A stretch of DNA of 64,000 nt from Thalassospira tepidiphila MCCC 1A03514 (GCF_001662875.1 NZ_JPVZ01000003.1:310001-374000), one strand, 5' to 3'. Positions 35,931-45,786 are shown, numbered from the stretch's first letter. The notes: generated by a model from the sequence alone, not told the origin. Program-made: numbers and translations.

Positions 35931-37913
35931 TCAGACGTCGATATCCTCGACGAAGCGGGCGTGTTCCTGAATGAACTGGAAGCGCAGCTCCGGCTTTTTG
36001 CCCATAAGGCGGGTCACAAGATCCTTGGTCTGTCCGCGGGCATCCGGTTCGGCTGCATCGGGCAGGGTAACACGCAGAAGTGTACGTTTCTTGTGTGCCA
36101 TGGTGGTTTCGCGCAGCTGTTGCGGCGGCATTTCACCCAGACCCTTAAATCGGGAAATCTCGACCTTGTTCGGGTTCTTGAACTCGGTTTCGAGGATGAC
36201 TTCCTTTTCGGCGTCATCCATGGCGTAGATCGACTTGCCACCTTGGGTCAGGCGGTAAAGTGGCGGCATCGCCAGATACAGATGGCCGTTTTCGATCAGG
36301 CCAGGCATTTCCTGATAGAAGAAGGTCATCAGAAGGGATGCGATATGTGCGCCATCGACGTCAGCATCGGTCATGATGATGATGCGTTCATAGCGCAGAT
36401 CACCCAGCCGGAAATCGGATCCCGAACCGCAGCCAAAGGCTTCGATCATGTCCTTGATTTCCTGGTTGGCCATCATCTTTTCATAGGTCGCCGACGCAAC
36501 GTTCAGGATCTTACCGCGCAGCGGCAGGACGGCCTGCGTTTCGCGGTCTCGGGCCTGTTTGGCAGAACCACCTGCAGAGTCACCCTCCACCAGGAAGATT
36601 TCAGTGCCAGCCGCGATTGAACGCGAACAGTCGGCAAGCTTGCCCGGCAAGCGCAGACGACGGGTCGCCGACTGACGCTTGGTTTCCTTTTTCTCCTTGC
36701 GGCGCTGACGTTCCTCGGCGCGCAGGATGATGCGTTCAAGCAGACGCTTGGCGTTTTCGGTATCCCCGGTCAGCCAGTGGTCAAAGTGGTCACGCACCGC
36801 GGTTTCAACCAGTTTGGTTGCACCCTGGGTACCCAGCTTTTCCTTGGTCTGGCCCTGGAACTGCGGATCGGGAATAAATACCGACAGCATGATACAGCCG
36901 CCGCCAAAGACGTCCTCAGCGGTGATGGCAGCGGCCTTTTTCTGCCCCAGCATATCGCCATAGGCCTTGATCGCCTTGGTGATGGCGTAGCGGAAACCGG
37001 CCTCGTGCGTGCCGCCAAGCGGGGTCGGGACGGTGTTACAGTAGGAATGGAAGTAGCCTTCGCCGCTTTCCGGCCAGCCAATCGCCCATTCAACACGCCC
37101 GGCACTTTCAGAAAACTTTGCTTCGCCTGCGAAAGGACGGTCTGTGACCATCTCGCGGCCCTCAAGCGTCATTTCGAGGTAATCAAGAATGCCGTTCGGG
37201 AACTTCAGGACTTCCTGCTGCGGGGTCGGGTCGTCACTGGTCAGAAGCGACGGGTCAACCGACCAGCGGATTTCAACACCCTTGTAGAGATACGCCTTGG
37301 AGCGCGCCATACGGAAGATGGTCGCTGCCTTGAGCTTGGCGCGGGTGCCGAAAATCTCGGGGTCGGGTCTGAAAATAACCGTGGTGCCACGACGATTGTT
37401 GATCGGACCGCCATCCTGAAGTGGCCCCAGCGGGGTGCCCTTGGAATATTCCTGAAACACCATCTTGCGATCACGGCAGACTTCAACGCGGAACTTGTCG
37501 GTCAACGCGTTCACCACCGACATACCGACACCGTGCAAACCGCCCGAGGTCTCATAGGCCTTGCCAGAGAACTTGCCGCCCGAGTGCAGGGTGGTCAGGA
37601 TCACCTCAAGTGCGGATTTGTCGGGAAATTTCGGATGCGGGTCGGTCGGAATACCACGCCCGTTATCGCGCACCAGCACAGTATTGTCTGGCTGCAATTC
37701 CAGTTCGATCCAGTCGGCGTGGCCAGCAACCGCTTCGTCCATCGAGTTGTCGAGAATTTCCGCGACCAGATGATGCAATGCGGCATCATCGGTGCCGCCG
37801 ATATACATACCGGGGCGTCGACGGACGGGCTCAAGGCCCTCGAGAACTTCAATATCCTTGGCGGAATAGGCTTTATCGGTGGACTGGTTTGAATCTTCAA
37901 AAAGGTCGGTCAT
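35931..37913 (-). CDS. parE: DNA topoisomerase IV subunit B
   Basis: A 660-residue type IIA topoisomerase ATPase subunit that works with ParC to decatenate daughter chromosomes. The GHKL ATPase motifs are EILDNSMDEA, RDNGRGIP and GGLHGVGMSVVNAL; the transducer region and TOPRIM domain follow, with EGDSAGGSAKQARDRETQAVLPLRGKILNV and DADVDGAHI holding the metal-binding residues. Length and the K-loop region identify ParE rather than the longer GyrB. parC is not in the window. A terminator follows. Confidence 0.96.
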   Translation of the reverse strand: MTDLFEDSNQSTDKAYSAKDIEVLEGLEPVRRRPGMYIGGTDDAALHHLVAEILDNSMDEAVAGHADWIELELQPDNTVLVRDNGRGIPTDPHPKFPDKSALEVILTTLHSGGKFSGKAYETSGGLHGVGMSVVNALTDKFRVEVCRDRKMVFQEYSKGTPLGPLQDGGPINNRRGTTVIFRPDPEIFGTRAKLKAATIFRMARSKAYLYKGVEIRWSVDPSLLTSDDPTPQQEVLKFPNGILDYLEMTLEGREMVTDRPFAGEAKFSESAGRVEWAIGWPESGEGYFHSYCNTVPTPLGGTHEAGFRYAITKAIKAYGDMLGQKKAAAITAEDVFGGGCIMLSVFIPDPQFQGQTKEKLGTQGATKLVETAVRDHFDHWLTGDTENAKRLLERIILRAEERQRRKEKKETKRQSATRRLRLPGKLADCSRSIAAGTEIFLVEGDSAGGSAKQARDRETQAVLPLRGKILNVASATYEKMMANQEIKDMIEAFGCGSGSDFRLGDLRYERIIIMTDADVDGAHIASLLMTFFYQEMPGLIENGHLYLAMPPLYRLTQGGKSIYAMDDAEKEVILETEFKNPNKVEISRFKGLGEMPPQQLRETTMAHKKRTLLRVTLPDAAEPDARGQTKDLVTRLMGKKPELRFQFIQEHARFVEDIDV

Positions 37914-38208
37914 GCCCCGGAACGCAACTTCTTTTATTGTGTTAAAACAAGGTCCAATACCGTATATCTGTTCTTCGATATTATGGTCTTGGAAGCCTCG
38001 GCGCTAAACGAGTACCATATCTTTATCGGTTCGTACCAGATGATCGGTGCGCACCGACCATAAAAATGTGTTTTTGAATCCAATGCAAGTGATGGTCGCG
38101 ACTTCTGATCATAATTTTGCCGGGCTTGGACGCAGAAAACCGCGACCGGGAGGTCCAATAAAAAAATGGCGTGCCGTAACAGGCGTGCCGCCAACTGGAG
38201 TGAGCCTG

Positions 38209-38634
38209 ATGGCGACTGAGAAAGATCAATCCCTTCTTGCGGAAAGCACGATGCCGCGCGGTGAACTTTGCACCCGAACCCTTGCCATGCCCGCCGATAC
38301 CAACCCGAGTGGCGATATTTTCGGTGGTTGGCTGATGTCGCAGATGGATATCGCCGGTGGCGTGATGGCAAGTCAGGTCGCCGAAGGGCGTGTTGCGACC
38401 ATCGCAGTGGACGGCATGACGTTCCATCGCCCGGTTTATGTCGGCGATACAGTTTGCGTTTATGGCGACATCGAGAAGATCGGCAATACATCGATTGTGC
38501 TGCATCTCGAATCCTGGGTGCTCCGCCGCAATCAACCGCCACGCATCAAGGTGACCGAGGCGACATTTACCTTTGTCGCGATTGACGCCGAAGGTCGGCC
38601 GCGCCCGGTACGCAAGGATGAGGCAGACGCCTAA
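38209..38634 (+). CDS. acyl-CoA thioesterase, YciA family
   Basis: A 141-residue hot-dog-fold thioesterase. The family block ADTNPSGDIFGGWLMSQMDIAGGVMA carries the catalytic Asn/Asp region, and VDGMTFHRPVYVGDTVCVYGDIEKIG follows. YciA-type enzymes hydrolyse a wide range of acyl-CoAs in the cytoplasm. GGAG lies 8 bases before ATG 38209, so the longer open frame from 38047 is rejected. The gap back to parE (37914-38208) shows no gene. The next gene, 32 bases on, is an unrelated exported protein. Confidence 0.9.
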   Translation: MATEKDQSLLAESTMPRGELCTRTLAMPADTNPSGDIFGGWLMSQMDIAGGVMASQVAEGRVATIAVDGMTFHRPVYVGDTVCVYGDIEKIGNTSIVLHLESWVLRRNQPPRIKVTEATFTFVAIDAEGRPRPVRKDEADA

Positions 38635-38666
38635 GCCCTCGCGAGATCAAATTCAGGAGCCCCGCC

Positions 38667-39086
38667 ATGCAGAGCCGCACTGTGTCCACGCTGTTGACCC
38701 GTCCGGTTCTTGTCTGCGGGGCTTTGTTGTTTCCCATGCTAGCCGACGCGGGCGAGGCCGATTTGGTTGCCGCCAAGGTGACCAAGACCGGCGCAGATAC
38801 CTATCGGTTTGATGTGACCGTGGCGCATGAGGATACCGGTTGGGATCATTATGCCAATGTCTGGCAGGTGATCGGGCCGGATGGCGTGATCATTGGGGAA
38901 CGGGTTCTGGCCCATCCACATGTCAATGAGCAGCCCTTTACCCGTTCTCTATCCGGTGTGACGATCCCACCCGATATCACAGGTGTTACACTCAGGGCCG
39001 GTGATCTGGTGCACGCATTTGGCGGTGCAGAGTTAAGGATCGAACTGCCTGTTGAGGCTGGGCAATCTGTGACGGTTTCAAATTAG
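38667..39086 (+). CDS. hypothetical exported protein
   Basis: A 139-residue protein with a signal peptide (LLTRPVLVCGALLFPMLADA) and a mature beta-rich domain rich in His: DVTVAHEDTGWDHYANVWQVIGPDGVIIGERVLAHPHVNEQPFTRSL, then HAFGG. The DHY-A-W and HPH-NEQPF stretches look strongly conserved, which suggests metal binding in the periplasm. I recall no named family with certainty. A GC hairpin without a T run follows. Confidence 0.8.
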   Translation: MQSRTVSTLLTRPVLVCGALLFPMLADAGEADLVAAKVTKTGADTYRFDVTVAHEDTGWDHYANVWQVIGPDGVIIGERVLAHPHVNEQPFTRSLSGVTIPPDITGVTLRAGDLVHAFGGAELRIELPVEAGQSVTVSN

Positions 39087-39106
39087 ATCGAAACCTCTGC
39101 CCAAGT

Positions 39107-39126
39107 CCCCGGGCCGAAGCCCGGGG
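39107..39126. other. GC hairpin between convergent genes
   Basis: CCCCGGGC (39107-39114) and GCCCGGGG (39119-39126), tetraloop CGAA, no T run. CTCTGCCC (39096-39103) and GGGCAGAG (39124-39131) can form a competing stem. It may act as a terminator for both convergent genes. Confidence 0.5.
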
Positions 39127-39143
39127 CAGAGTGTAGCACGTTG

Positions 39144-40193
39144 TTACCAGCTTGCCTTGGCAACACGCATGAAGTTTTCACCCATGATTTTATTGACGTC
39201 ATCGGGCGAATAACCAATCGAAATCAGGGCATCTGCAAGGGCAGGGAGCTTGCGCGGATCGAACACCGCAGCACCACCTGCGCCGGGGCCGTAGCCACTG
39301 GCGGCGGGCCAATAGAAGTCCTTGTCGACGCCATCCGGGAAGTCGTTGGTGCCGGCGACCGATGGCATGGTATCAAGCCCGATGCCGACATGATCAACCC
39401 CGACCAGATCAACCGCATATTTGATGTGGCGGATCATGTCAGGGACTTCGGGCGCGTTTTTGGATTTAATGAAGCGCTGGAATCCGCAGATGCCGATCAC
39501 GCCACCGGTATCGGCACAGGCCTTGATCTGTTCATCGTCGATGCAGCGTTCATGACCGCCCAATTCCTTGGGGTTGGCGTGGCTGAACACGACCGGCTTG
39601 GATGAGACCCGCATGATATCAAGCGAGCTTTGCCGCCCGGTGTGGGAGCAATCCATGATCATGCCGCTGGTGTTCACGGCCTTGACCATTTCAACACCCA
39701 GATCGGTCAACGGGATATCGACATCGTGACAGCCGCCGGAGACCGAGTTGTTGCGGTTATAGGCAAAGTGGATCTGCTTCACACCCAGCTTGGCAAAGAC
39801 CGGCACCATTTCGGGCATGTCCTGGAGCATGACCGAGCCTTCAAGATCAAACCCGACGCCCAGCAGGCCCTTGGATTTGGCAATCGCCAGATCATCAAAG
39901 CTTTCGATCTGCATGTATTTGTCGGGGTTGGCGGCGATCTTGGCGCGGAAGGCGGCGATCACGCGCAGGATATGGGCAACGCTGTTCATATCCATGCCGA
40001 CATTGACACAGACATAGTCGATGTGACCGGCAACATAGGTATCAAGCAGGTCTATCGGCGTCTTTTCATCAAGCGGCAGGCAGGCATGCGCATCCCACGT
40101 GAAAGACGGGATATGCCGACGTTGGTAATTGGCAAGTTTGCTGTCGGCCGGGGCGAAGGGTGTTGCGAAGCTCAGTGTGGTGGCGGAAGTCAT
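39144..40193 (-). CDS. M19-family membrane dipeptidase homologue
   Basis: A 349-residue zinc peptidase of the renal-dipeptidase family (TIM barrel). Ligands equivalent to Glu125 (FDLEGSVML), His198 (DCSHTG), His219 (FSHANPKEL) and Asp288 (VGIGLDTM) are seen. The first motif, normally H-x-D, reads DAHACLPL, so Asp is replaced by Cys and the first metal site is unusual. No signal peptide or lipid anchor. It is the last gene of a peptide-uptake operon, so it likely cleaves imported dipeptides. Confidence 0.9.
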   Translation of the reverse strand: MTSATTLSFATPFAPADSKLANYQRRHIPSFTWDAHACLPLDEKTPIDLLDTYVAGHIDYVCVNVGMDMNSVAHILRVIAAFRAKIAANPDKYMQIESFDDLAIAKSKGLLGVGFDLEGSVMLQDMPEMVPVFAKLGVKQIHFAYNRNNSVSGGCHDVDIPLTDLGVEMVKAVNTSGMIMDCSHTGRQSSLDIMRVSSKPVVFSHANPKELGGHERCIDDEQIKACADTGGVIGICGFQRFIKSKNAPEVPDMIRHIKYAVDLVGVDHVGIGLDTMPSVAGTNDFPDGVDKDFYWPAASGYGPGAGGAAVFDPRKLPALADALISIGYSPDDVNKIMGENFMRVAKASW

Positions 40194-40204
40194 GGTGTCT
40201 CCGT

Positions 40205-40969
40205 TCAGTCCCAGTCGACAAAGCTGTCGACAACGGCGCGGTCATAGCCGCCGGCAGCCTTGTAAAGCTGTTGCGAATAGGGATGTTCAAGTCTGCCATC
40301 TGCCAGTTGACTTGCAGTGGCGCGTTCAACAATACGGCCATGGTTCATAATGGCAATATCGTCGCACATATGGGCCACCACGGCGAGGTCGTGACTGACC
40401 ATGATGTAAGTCAGGCCAAGTTCCCGGCGCAAGCGTGACAGAAGATTAAGCACTTCGGCCTGAATAGATACATCAAGGGCCGAGGTCGGCTCATCAAGCA
40501 GCAAAATCTTGGGTTCAAGGATCAGGGCGCGGGCAATCGCAACACGCTGGCGCTGCCCACCGGAAAGCTGGTGCGGATAGCGGAAGCGGAACGAGTTATC
40601 GAGCCCGACCTGTTCAAGGGCCTGCACCACGCGGGCATCGGAATTGCCAAGCCCGTGAATATTGACCGGTTCGGTCAGGATGCGGTCAATGGTATGGCGC
40701 GGATGAAGCGATCCGAACGGGTCCTGAAACACCATCTGCACAAGGCGATAGAATGTCTTGTCGCGTGTGGGGCCAAGTTCCTTGTTGTTGACCAGAATTT
40801 CACCTTCCCAGTCATCGACAAGGCCGGTGATGGTACGAAGAACGGTTGATTTGCCTGATCCCGATTCACCAACAAGGCCGAAGGACCCGTTTTTCGGAAC
40901 CTTGATGTCGACATCCTTGAGAACGTGGTTGTCGTCAAACCAGGCATTGAGTTTGTTGATTTCAATCAT
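40205..40969 (-). CDS. oligopeptide/dipeptide ABC transporter ATPase, DppF type
   Basis: A 254-residue ATPase with Walker A GESGSGKST, signature QLSGGQRQRV, Walker B ILLLDEPTSALD and a switch His in VSHDLAVVAHMC. Compared with typical DppF (about 330) it lacks the C-terminal oligopeptide-transporter extension. It couples ATP hydrolysis to the two permeases encoded upstream on the same strand. Its stop is 11 bases from the start of the dipeptidase gene. Confidence 0.92.
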   Translation of the reverse strand: MIEINKLNAWFDDNHVLKDVDIKVPKNGSFGLVGESGSGKSTVLRTITGLVDDWEGEILVNNKELGPTRDKTFYRLVQMVFQDPFGSLHPRHTIDRILTEPVNIHGLGNSDARVVQALEQVGLDNSFRFRYPHQLSGGQRQRVAIARALILEPKILLLDEPTSALDVSIQAEVLNLLSRLRRELGLTYIMVSHDLAVVAHMCDDIAIMNHGRIVERATASQLADGRLEHPYSQQLYKAAGGYDRAVVDSFVDWD

Positions 40970-40980
40970 GTGTCTACCCC

Positions 40981-41823
40981 TTAACCTTCGGCCCAGCTTG
41001 CTTCGCGTTCAAGGATCGGCAGATCAGAATGATCGCCATCCATTTTCGGCAAGCAGTTCAAAAGTCCCTTGGTGTAGGGGTGTTTGGCTTCGTGCAGGGC
41101 AGAGGCCTTGATTTCTTCGACCACGTGGCCCTGATACATTACCAGCACACGGTCGCAGAAGCTTGAAACCAGTTGCAGGTCGTGACTGATGAAAATCAGC
41201 GCCATGCCACGATCCCGTACCAGATCATCAAGGATCGCCATCACCTGAAGCTGCACAGTGACATCAAGGGCCGAAGTCGGTTCATCGGCAATGATCAATT
41301 CAGGATCAGGGATCAGCATCATGGCGATCATGACGCGCTGTCCCATACCACCGGATACTTCATGCGGGTAGGAGTTAAACACGCGCTCTGGATCGCGGAT
41401 TTTAACCGCATCAAGCATATCAATCGCGCGGTGGCGGGCTTCCTTGGCGTTGACCTTATGGTGTTCGCGGTAGGCTTCGATGATTTGATCGCCAATGGTC
41501 ATGACAGGGTTCAGTGAATATTTTGGGTCCTGCATGATCATGGAAATGCGCGCACCGCGTACCTTGCGCCATTGTTTGGGCGTCAGGTTTGCCAGATCGA
41601 CATCATGGAAGGTCATTTGATCAGCGGTAATTTTACCGTTGGCCGCCGTCAGACCAAGTATGGCGCGCCCGGTCTGGGATTTACCAGACCCGGATTCGCC
41701 CACAATTCCAAGCCGTTCGCGACCGAGATCAAACGACACACCACGCACTGCATGCACATCCCCCTTGGGCGTGTTGAAGGTAACTTCGAGGTTTTTGACC
41801 GACAGAAGGGTTTCATTGGACAT
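40981..41823 (-). CDS. oligopeptide/dipeptide ABC transporter ATPase, DppD type
   Basis: A 280-residue ATPase: Walker A GESGSGKSQ, signature EVSGGMGQRV, Walker B ELIIADEPTSALD, and the C-terminal HPYTKGLLNCLPKMDG typical of oligopeptide importers. ATG 41823 lies 9 bases from GGAGG; an in-frame TTG 6 bases upstream is too close to it. The gene begins 2 bases after the DppC-type stop. It forms the heterodimeric ATPase with the next gene. Confidence 0.92.
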   Translation of the reverse strand: MSNETLLSVKNLEVTFNTPKGDVHAVRGVSFDLGRERLGIVGESGSGKSQTGRAILGLTAANGKITADQMTFHDVDLANLTPKQWRKVRGARISMIMQDPKYSLNPVMTIGDQIIEAYREHHKVNAKEARHRAIDMLDAVKIRDPERVFNSYPHEVSGGMGQRVMIAMMLIPDPELIIADEPTSALDVTVQLQVMAILDDLVRDRGMALIFISHDLQLVSSFCDRVLVMYQGHVVEEIKASALHEAKHPYTKGLLNCLPKMDGDHSDLPILEREASWAEG

Positions 41824-41825
41824 GA

Positions 41826-42749
41826 TCAATCGCCTCCACGCGGGTCAAGTACATCACGCAGGCCATCACCCAGAAGGTTAAAGCCAAGGCTGACGATGAA
41901 AATGGCGATACCCGGGACTGTGGCAACCCACCATTGTTCAAGCAGGAACTGACGACCCTCAGAAACCATTGCCCCCCATTCCGGCATCGGTGGCTGTGCA
42001 CCAAGACCAAGGAAGCCAAGACCGGCTGCAATCAGGATCATGCCCGCCATATCAAGGGTCACACGGACAACAAGCGAGCTCATGCACATTGGCATGATGT
42101 GACCGGTAATCAGGCCCAGGTTCGATGTGCCCTGAAGGCGGGCGGCTTCGATGAAGTCGGATTTGCGCACCGTGATGGTTTCAGCCCGTGCGATACGGGC
42201 ATAAGGCGGCCATGCGGTAATCGCAATGGCAAGAATGGCGTTCTCCAAGCCCGGTCCAAGAGCGGACACAAAGGCCAGTGCCAGGATCAGTTTCGGGAAA
42301 GCCAGAAAGATATCGGTGATGCGCATCAGGGTGGCATCGATCCAGCCGCCAAAGAATCCGGCAGCTGTGCCAACCAGCAGGCCGACCGGGGCTGCAGTGA
42401 TGACAACAAGGGCGACGATCAAAAGGGTGTATTGCGCACCATAGATCAGACGCGACAGAATATCGCGGCCCAGCTGATCCGTGCCAAACCAGTGTTCGGC
42501 ACCGGGTGGTTGGATACGATTGGCAAGGTCAGCTGCCAGCGGATCATAAGGGGCCAGAAGCGGGGCAAAGATCGTTACCAGAATAAGGCCGATCACGATC
42601 GAAAGGCCGATCATGGCAAGTTTGTTTTCGGTGAACTTGACCCAGCCAAGCCAGGCACGTCCGCATTTTGCCTGCCAGCGCGATTTTGGCGTATCGGATG
42701 TCAGCCATTGTTTCAGGCCGGTTTGCGAAACTTGTGTTTGTGTTGTCAT
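41826..42749 (-). CDS. peptide ABC transporter permease, DppC type
   Basis: A 307-residue inner-membrane permease with an N-terminal cytoplasmic segment and about six helices. The ABC coupling motif is RIARAETITVRKSDFIEAARLQGTSN (EAA-type loop), and the N-terminus has the DppC signature ENKLAMIGLSIVIGLILVTIFAPLLAPYDP. It pairs with the DppB-type permease encoded 2 bases upstream. Downstream is the first ATPase. Confidence 0.93.
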   Translation of the reverse strand: MTTQTQVSQTGLKQWLTSDTPKSRWQAKCGRAWLGWVKFTENKLAMIGLSIVIGLILVTIFAPLLAPYDPLAADLANRIQPPGAEHWFGTDQLGRDILSRLIYGAQYTLLIVALVVITAAPVGLLVGTAAGFFGGWIDATLMRITDIFLAFPKLILALAFVSALGPGLENAILAIAITAWPPYARIARAETITVRKSDFIEAARLQGTSNLGLITGHIMPMCMSSLVVRVTLDMAGMILIAAGLGFLGLGAQPPMPEWGAMVSEGRQFLLEQWWVATVPGIAIFIVSLGFNLLGDGLRDVLDPRGGD

Positions 42750-42751
42750 GA

Positions 42752-43819
42752 TTATCTCCGCGCTCTGGGGTCGAGCAGGCGGTAAAGCACGTCAGAAAGC
42801 ATATTCACACCGATAAAGACCGCACCGACCACAATCGTGCCACCGAGAACCGCATTCATGTCGGCATTGAGCAACGAGTTGGTGATGTAAAGACCAAGTC
42901 CCGGCCATGCGAAGATGATTTCGGTCAAAACCGAACCTTCAAGCAGGTTAGCGTATGACAGCGCAATCACGGTCACCAGTGGCACCATGACGTTGCCAAG
43001 GGCGTGGCGCCAGATGATGCGATGTTCGGAAATGCCTTTGACCCGAGCGGTCAGGATGTATTCCTGACTCAGCTGTTCGAGCATGAAGGAACGCGTCATG
43101 CGGGCGATATAGGCCAACGAGAAATAAGCCAGGATCGATGCAGGCAGAACAATGTGCGAGACAGCGTTCCAGAACAGGTCCATGTCGCCTTCGATCAGAG
43201 TATCAACCAGCATAAGACCGGTGGTAGGTTCGATATAGTCGAGATAGAACGAATCAAGGCGTCCTGGACCCGCGACCCAGTCGAGCTTCATGTAAAATAC
43301 CAGAAGCCCCATCAGACCCAGCCAGAAGATCGGCATGGAATAGCCAGCAAGGCCGATCACGCGAACCATATGGTCGGGCCATTTGCCCTTGTTGATGGCG
43401 GCAAAAACGCCAGCGGGAATGCCCAGAACAACACCGATAATGGTTGCAATGGTTGCCAGTTCAAGGGTGGCCGGGAAGACACGCTTGATGTCATCGAGCA
43501 CGGTGTTGGATGTCAGCACCGATTGGCCGAAGTTACCCTGCAGTACGTTGGAAATATAAATAAAGAACTGCTGCCAAAGCGGCAGGTTAAGCCCCATTTC
43601 TTCGCGCACGCGGTTGTACGTGCTTTGCGATGCATGATCGCCAACAGCGGCCAGCACCGGATCAATCGGCAAGACGCGACCGATCAGGAATGTGACAAAC
43701 AGCAGGCCAAAAAATGTAATGGCAAGCGAGAATACCAGCCGCAGGACAGTTCCCGTCGGGCCGGAAGCGAAACGGGCGCGGTTGCGCCCGTCCCGTTTTT
43801 TGCGTTTAACAGCGGACAT
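42752..43819 (-). CDS. peptide ABC transporter permease, DppB type
   Basis: A 355-residue permease with six or seven helices. The EAA loop (YILTARVKGISEHRIIWRHALGNVMVPLV) and the DppB N-terminal features are present; VREEMGLNLPLWQQFFIYISNVLQGNFGQS is the conserved periplasmic stretch. It follows the binding-protein gene after a 26-base gap with GGAGACAACGG and belongs to the same operon. Confidence 0.93.
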   Translation of the reverse strand: MSAVKRKKRDGRNRARFASGPTGTVLRLVFSLAITFFGLLFVTFLIGRVLPIDPVLAAVGDHASQSTYNRVREEMGLNLPLWQQFFIYISNVLQGNFGQSVLTSNTVLDDIKRVFPATLELATIATIIGVVLGIPAGVFAAINKGKWPDHMVRVIGLAGYSMPIFWLGLMGLLVFYMKLDWVAGPGRLDSFYLDYIEPTTGLMLVDTLIEGDMDLFWNAVSHIVLPASILAYFSLAYIARMTRSFMLEQLSQEYILTARVKGISEHRIIWRHALGNVMVPLVTVIALSYANLLEGSVLTEIIFAWPGLGLYITNSLLNADMNAVLGGTIVVGAVFIGVNMLSDVLYRLLDPRARR

Positions 43820-43845
43820 TACGACCGTTGTCTCCTTCGTCGAGA

Positions 43846-45435
43846 TTAGTCTTTGGTGACATAACGATAATAGTTGTTATCGAATGACGGACCGAGGACG
43901 AAGTTGTTCACGTTGCCGCGCATGGATGCGATCTCGGTTTCCTGGAACATGATCACGAACGGACCATTTTCCAGAACTGCTTTCTGAAGATCGACATACA
44001 TCGCAGCACGTTTCGCATCGTCGCGTTCCAGCGTGGCGGCATCGGTTTTTGCCGTCAAGTCACCGGCATCCCACGAGTTGCGCCAAGCGAGCGGCTTGGC
44101 AGCGGCATCGTCGGAGTTGTCCGGGTTCCATGCAAAGGTCGATGCGTTGGTGTGCGGATCCTGATAGTCCGGACCCCAGCGACCGATATAGATATCGTGC
44201 TGACGGGCGCGGTATTTGGTCAGGGTCTGTTTGCCATCACCCGGAATGATTTCCAGATTGATGCCAGCCTGTGACCAGGTCGCCTGGATCGACTGAGCCA
44301 TCGCCATGATCGCGGTGGTGTTACGGGTGTCCATGGTTACGCTGAACCCGTCCGGATAGCCGGCCTCGGCCAGAAGGGCCTTGGCTTTTTCGATATCCAG
44401 GGAATAGGGGTTCTCGTTATATGCGCCCAGGAAACCTTCAGGCAGGAAGGCCTGATGGATCTGCGAACGACCAGCCAGGATGGTTTCGGAAATGCCTTTG
44501 TAATCGACAAGGTATTTCAGAGCTTCGCGGACTTTCGGGTTCGACAGATATTCGTTTTTCTGCGACAGGCCGAGATACCACAGAGCACCTTTGCCCTTGG
44601 ACATCATCTTGATGTCGTCATTGTCAGAAATGGCAGCCAACTGATCGGCTTCAAGGTTACGGGCAATATCGATATCGCCTTTTTCAAGGAGGAGCTGCTG
44701 AGCTGCGGCTTCCTTGACGCTCTGGATAATCACGCGCTTCATTTCTGGCGCGCCGTCCCAGTAATCTTCGTTGCCGGTCAGGCTAAGGCTTTCACCTGCG
44801 GTCCACTTGTTCAGTTTGAACGGGCCGGAACCGGCATAGTTGGTTTTGAGCCACTCGTGCCCAAGGTCGCCGTCCACTTCGTGGGCAAGGACTTCTTCCT
44901 TGTCGACAACCGAGCCAACGCCAGCGGTCAGGCAATACAGCACGAAGCTTGGTGCGTAAGGCTTGTCGACTTCCATGACCAGCGTGGAATCGTCGGTTGC
45001 GTAGATCTTTTCCTTGACGTTATCGGCGGTGAAACCGAACTGACCAAGAATGAATGCAGGCGACTGATCCAGCAGGATCACGCGCTGTAAGGAGAAGGCC
45101 GCGTCTTCGGCGGTCAGCTCGTTGCCAGAGGCAAAGGTGATGCCGTCACGGATTTTGAAGGTAAAGGTCTTGCCGTCTTCGGAGACATCCCAGCTTTCGG
45201 CAACGACGCCATAGATCTTCGACACATCGTCATTGTCGAAACCGATCAGGCGGTCATAGGTGTTGCCGGCATATTCAGCGCCCGAGAATTCGAAAATCTG
45301 AGCCGGGTCGAGCGTGATGATGTCATCAATGGCAAAAGCCATGACCAAAGCATTTTTCGGCGTTTCGGCCTGTGCCATCATAGGTGCGGTCGCGAGCGCG
45401 GTCCCCATGACCAGCCCTGCAATAAATTTGCGCAT
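43846..45435 (-). CDS. peptide ABC transporter substrate-binding protein (family 5)
   Basis: A 529-residue periplasmic binding protein with a signal peptide (FIAGLVMGTALATAPMMAQA). The SBP_bac_5 core is clear: DDIITLDPAQIFEFSGAEYAGNTYDRLIGF and YGVVAESWDVSEDGKTFTFKIRDGITFASG. GGGAGG is 6 bases before the Met at 45435. It captures peptides (or a related solute) and feeds the permeases. It is the first gene of a six-gene operon that ends in a dipeptidase, supporting a dipeptide ligand, although family 5 also has non-peptide members. Confidence 0.93.
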   Translation of the reverse strand: MRKFIAGLVMGTALATAPMMAQAETPKNALVMAFAIDDIITLDPAQIFEFSGAEYAGNTYDRLIGFDNDDVSKIYGVVAESWDVSEDGKTFTFKIRDGITFASGNELTAEDAAFSLQRVILLDQSPAFILGQFGFTADNVKEKIYATDDSTLVMEVDKPYAPSFVLYCLTAGVGSVVDKEEVLAHEVDGDLGHEWLKTNYAGSGPFKLNKWTAGESLSLTGNEDYWDGAPEMKRVIIQSVKEAAAQQLLLEKGDIDIARNLEADQLAAISDNDDIKMMSKGKGALWYLGLSQKNEYLSNPKVREALKYLVDYKGISETILAGRSQIHQAFLPEGFLGAYNENPYSLDIEKAKALLAEAGYPDGFSVTMDTRNTTAIMAMAQSIQATWSQAGINLEIIPGDGKQTLTKYRARQHDIYIGRWGPDYQDPHTNASTFAWNPDNSDDAAAKPLAWRNSWDAGDLTAKTDAATLERDDAKRAAMYVDLQKAVLENGPFVIMFQETEIASMRGNVNNFVLGPSFDNNYYRYVTKD

Positions 45436-45782
45436 GATGCGCCTCCCGATTGTTGTTGTGGGACTGCAGGCCAATGCGTGGACTGATCGGCTATCGAAAG
45501 GGAGGGCCAAAACGAGACGGGCTCAGCTTTATAACCATCCGGAGTTCTATCGACGCCTTCAGGCCCTTGTAATTGCGGGGCGGCCTGCAGGTTCGCTTAG
45601 TGCATGTGGAGCTGAGCATAATTTATACGATTAATCAATGACCAGTCGGTCAGCAATGCTGTCTAAATCAGCAAATGGCACAACTTTCCCGAAAATGCAT
45701 TTCTTAAGGTTGTGTGAAGTCTTGGTGAAATTACCCACGCGGGTAGAACGGTGGTTTTACGCCGGGGTTTGGCCTTAGAAAC
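45436..45782. other. intergenic region upstream of the peptide operon
   Basis: No gene seen. It separates the minus-strand peptide operon from the tRNA-Asp cluster and should contain the operon promoter. Short frames here are not protein-like. Confidence 0.5.
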
Positions 45783-45786
45783 AAAA

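Noticed and set aside
36777-37892. 371-codon frame opposite parE, and a 350-codon frame opposite the helicase (32667-33719)
   Set aside because: Both are complements of conserved genes and are biased in composition.
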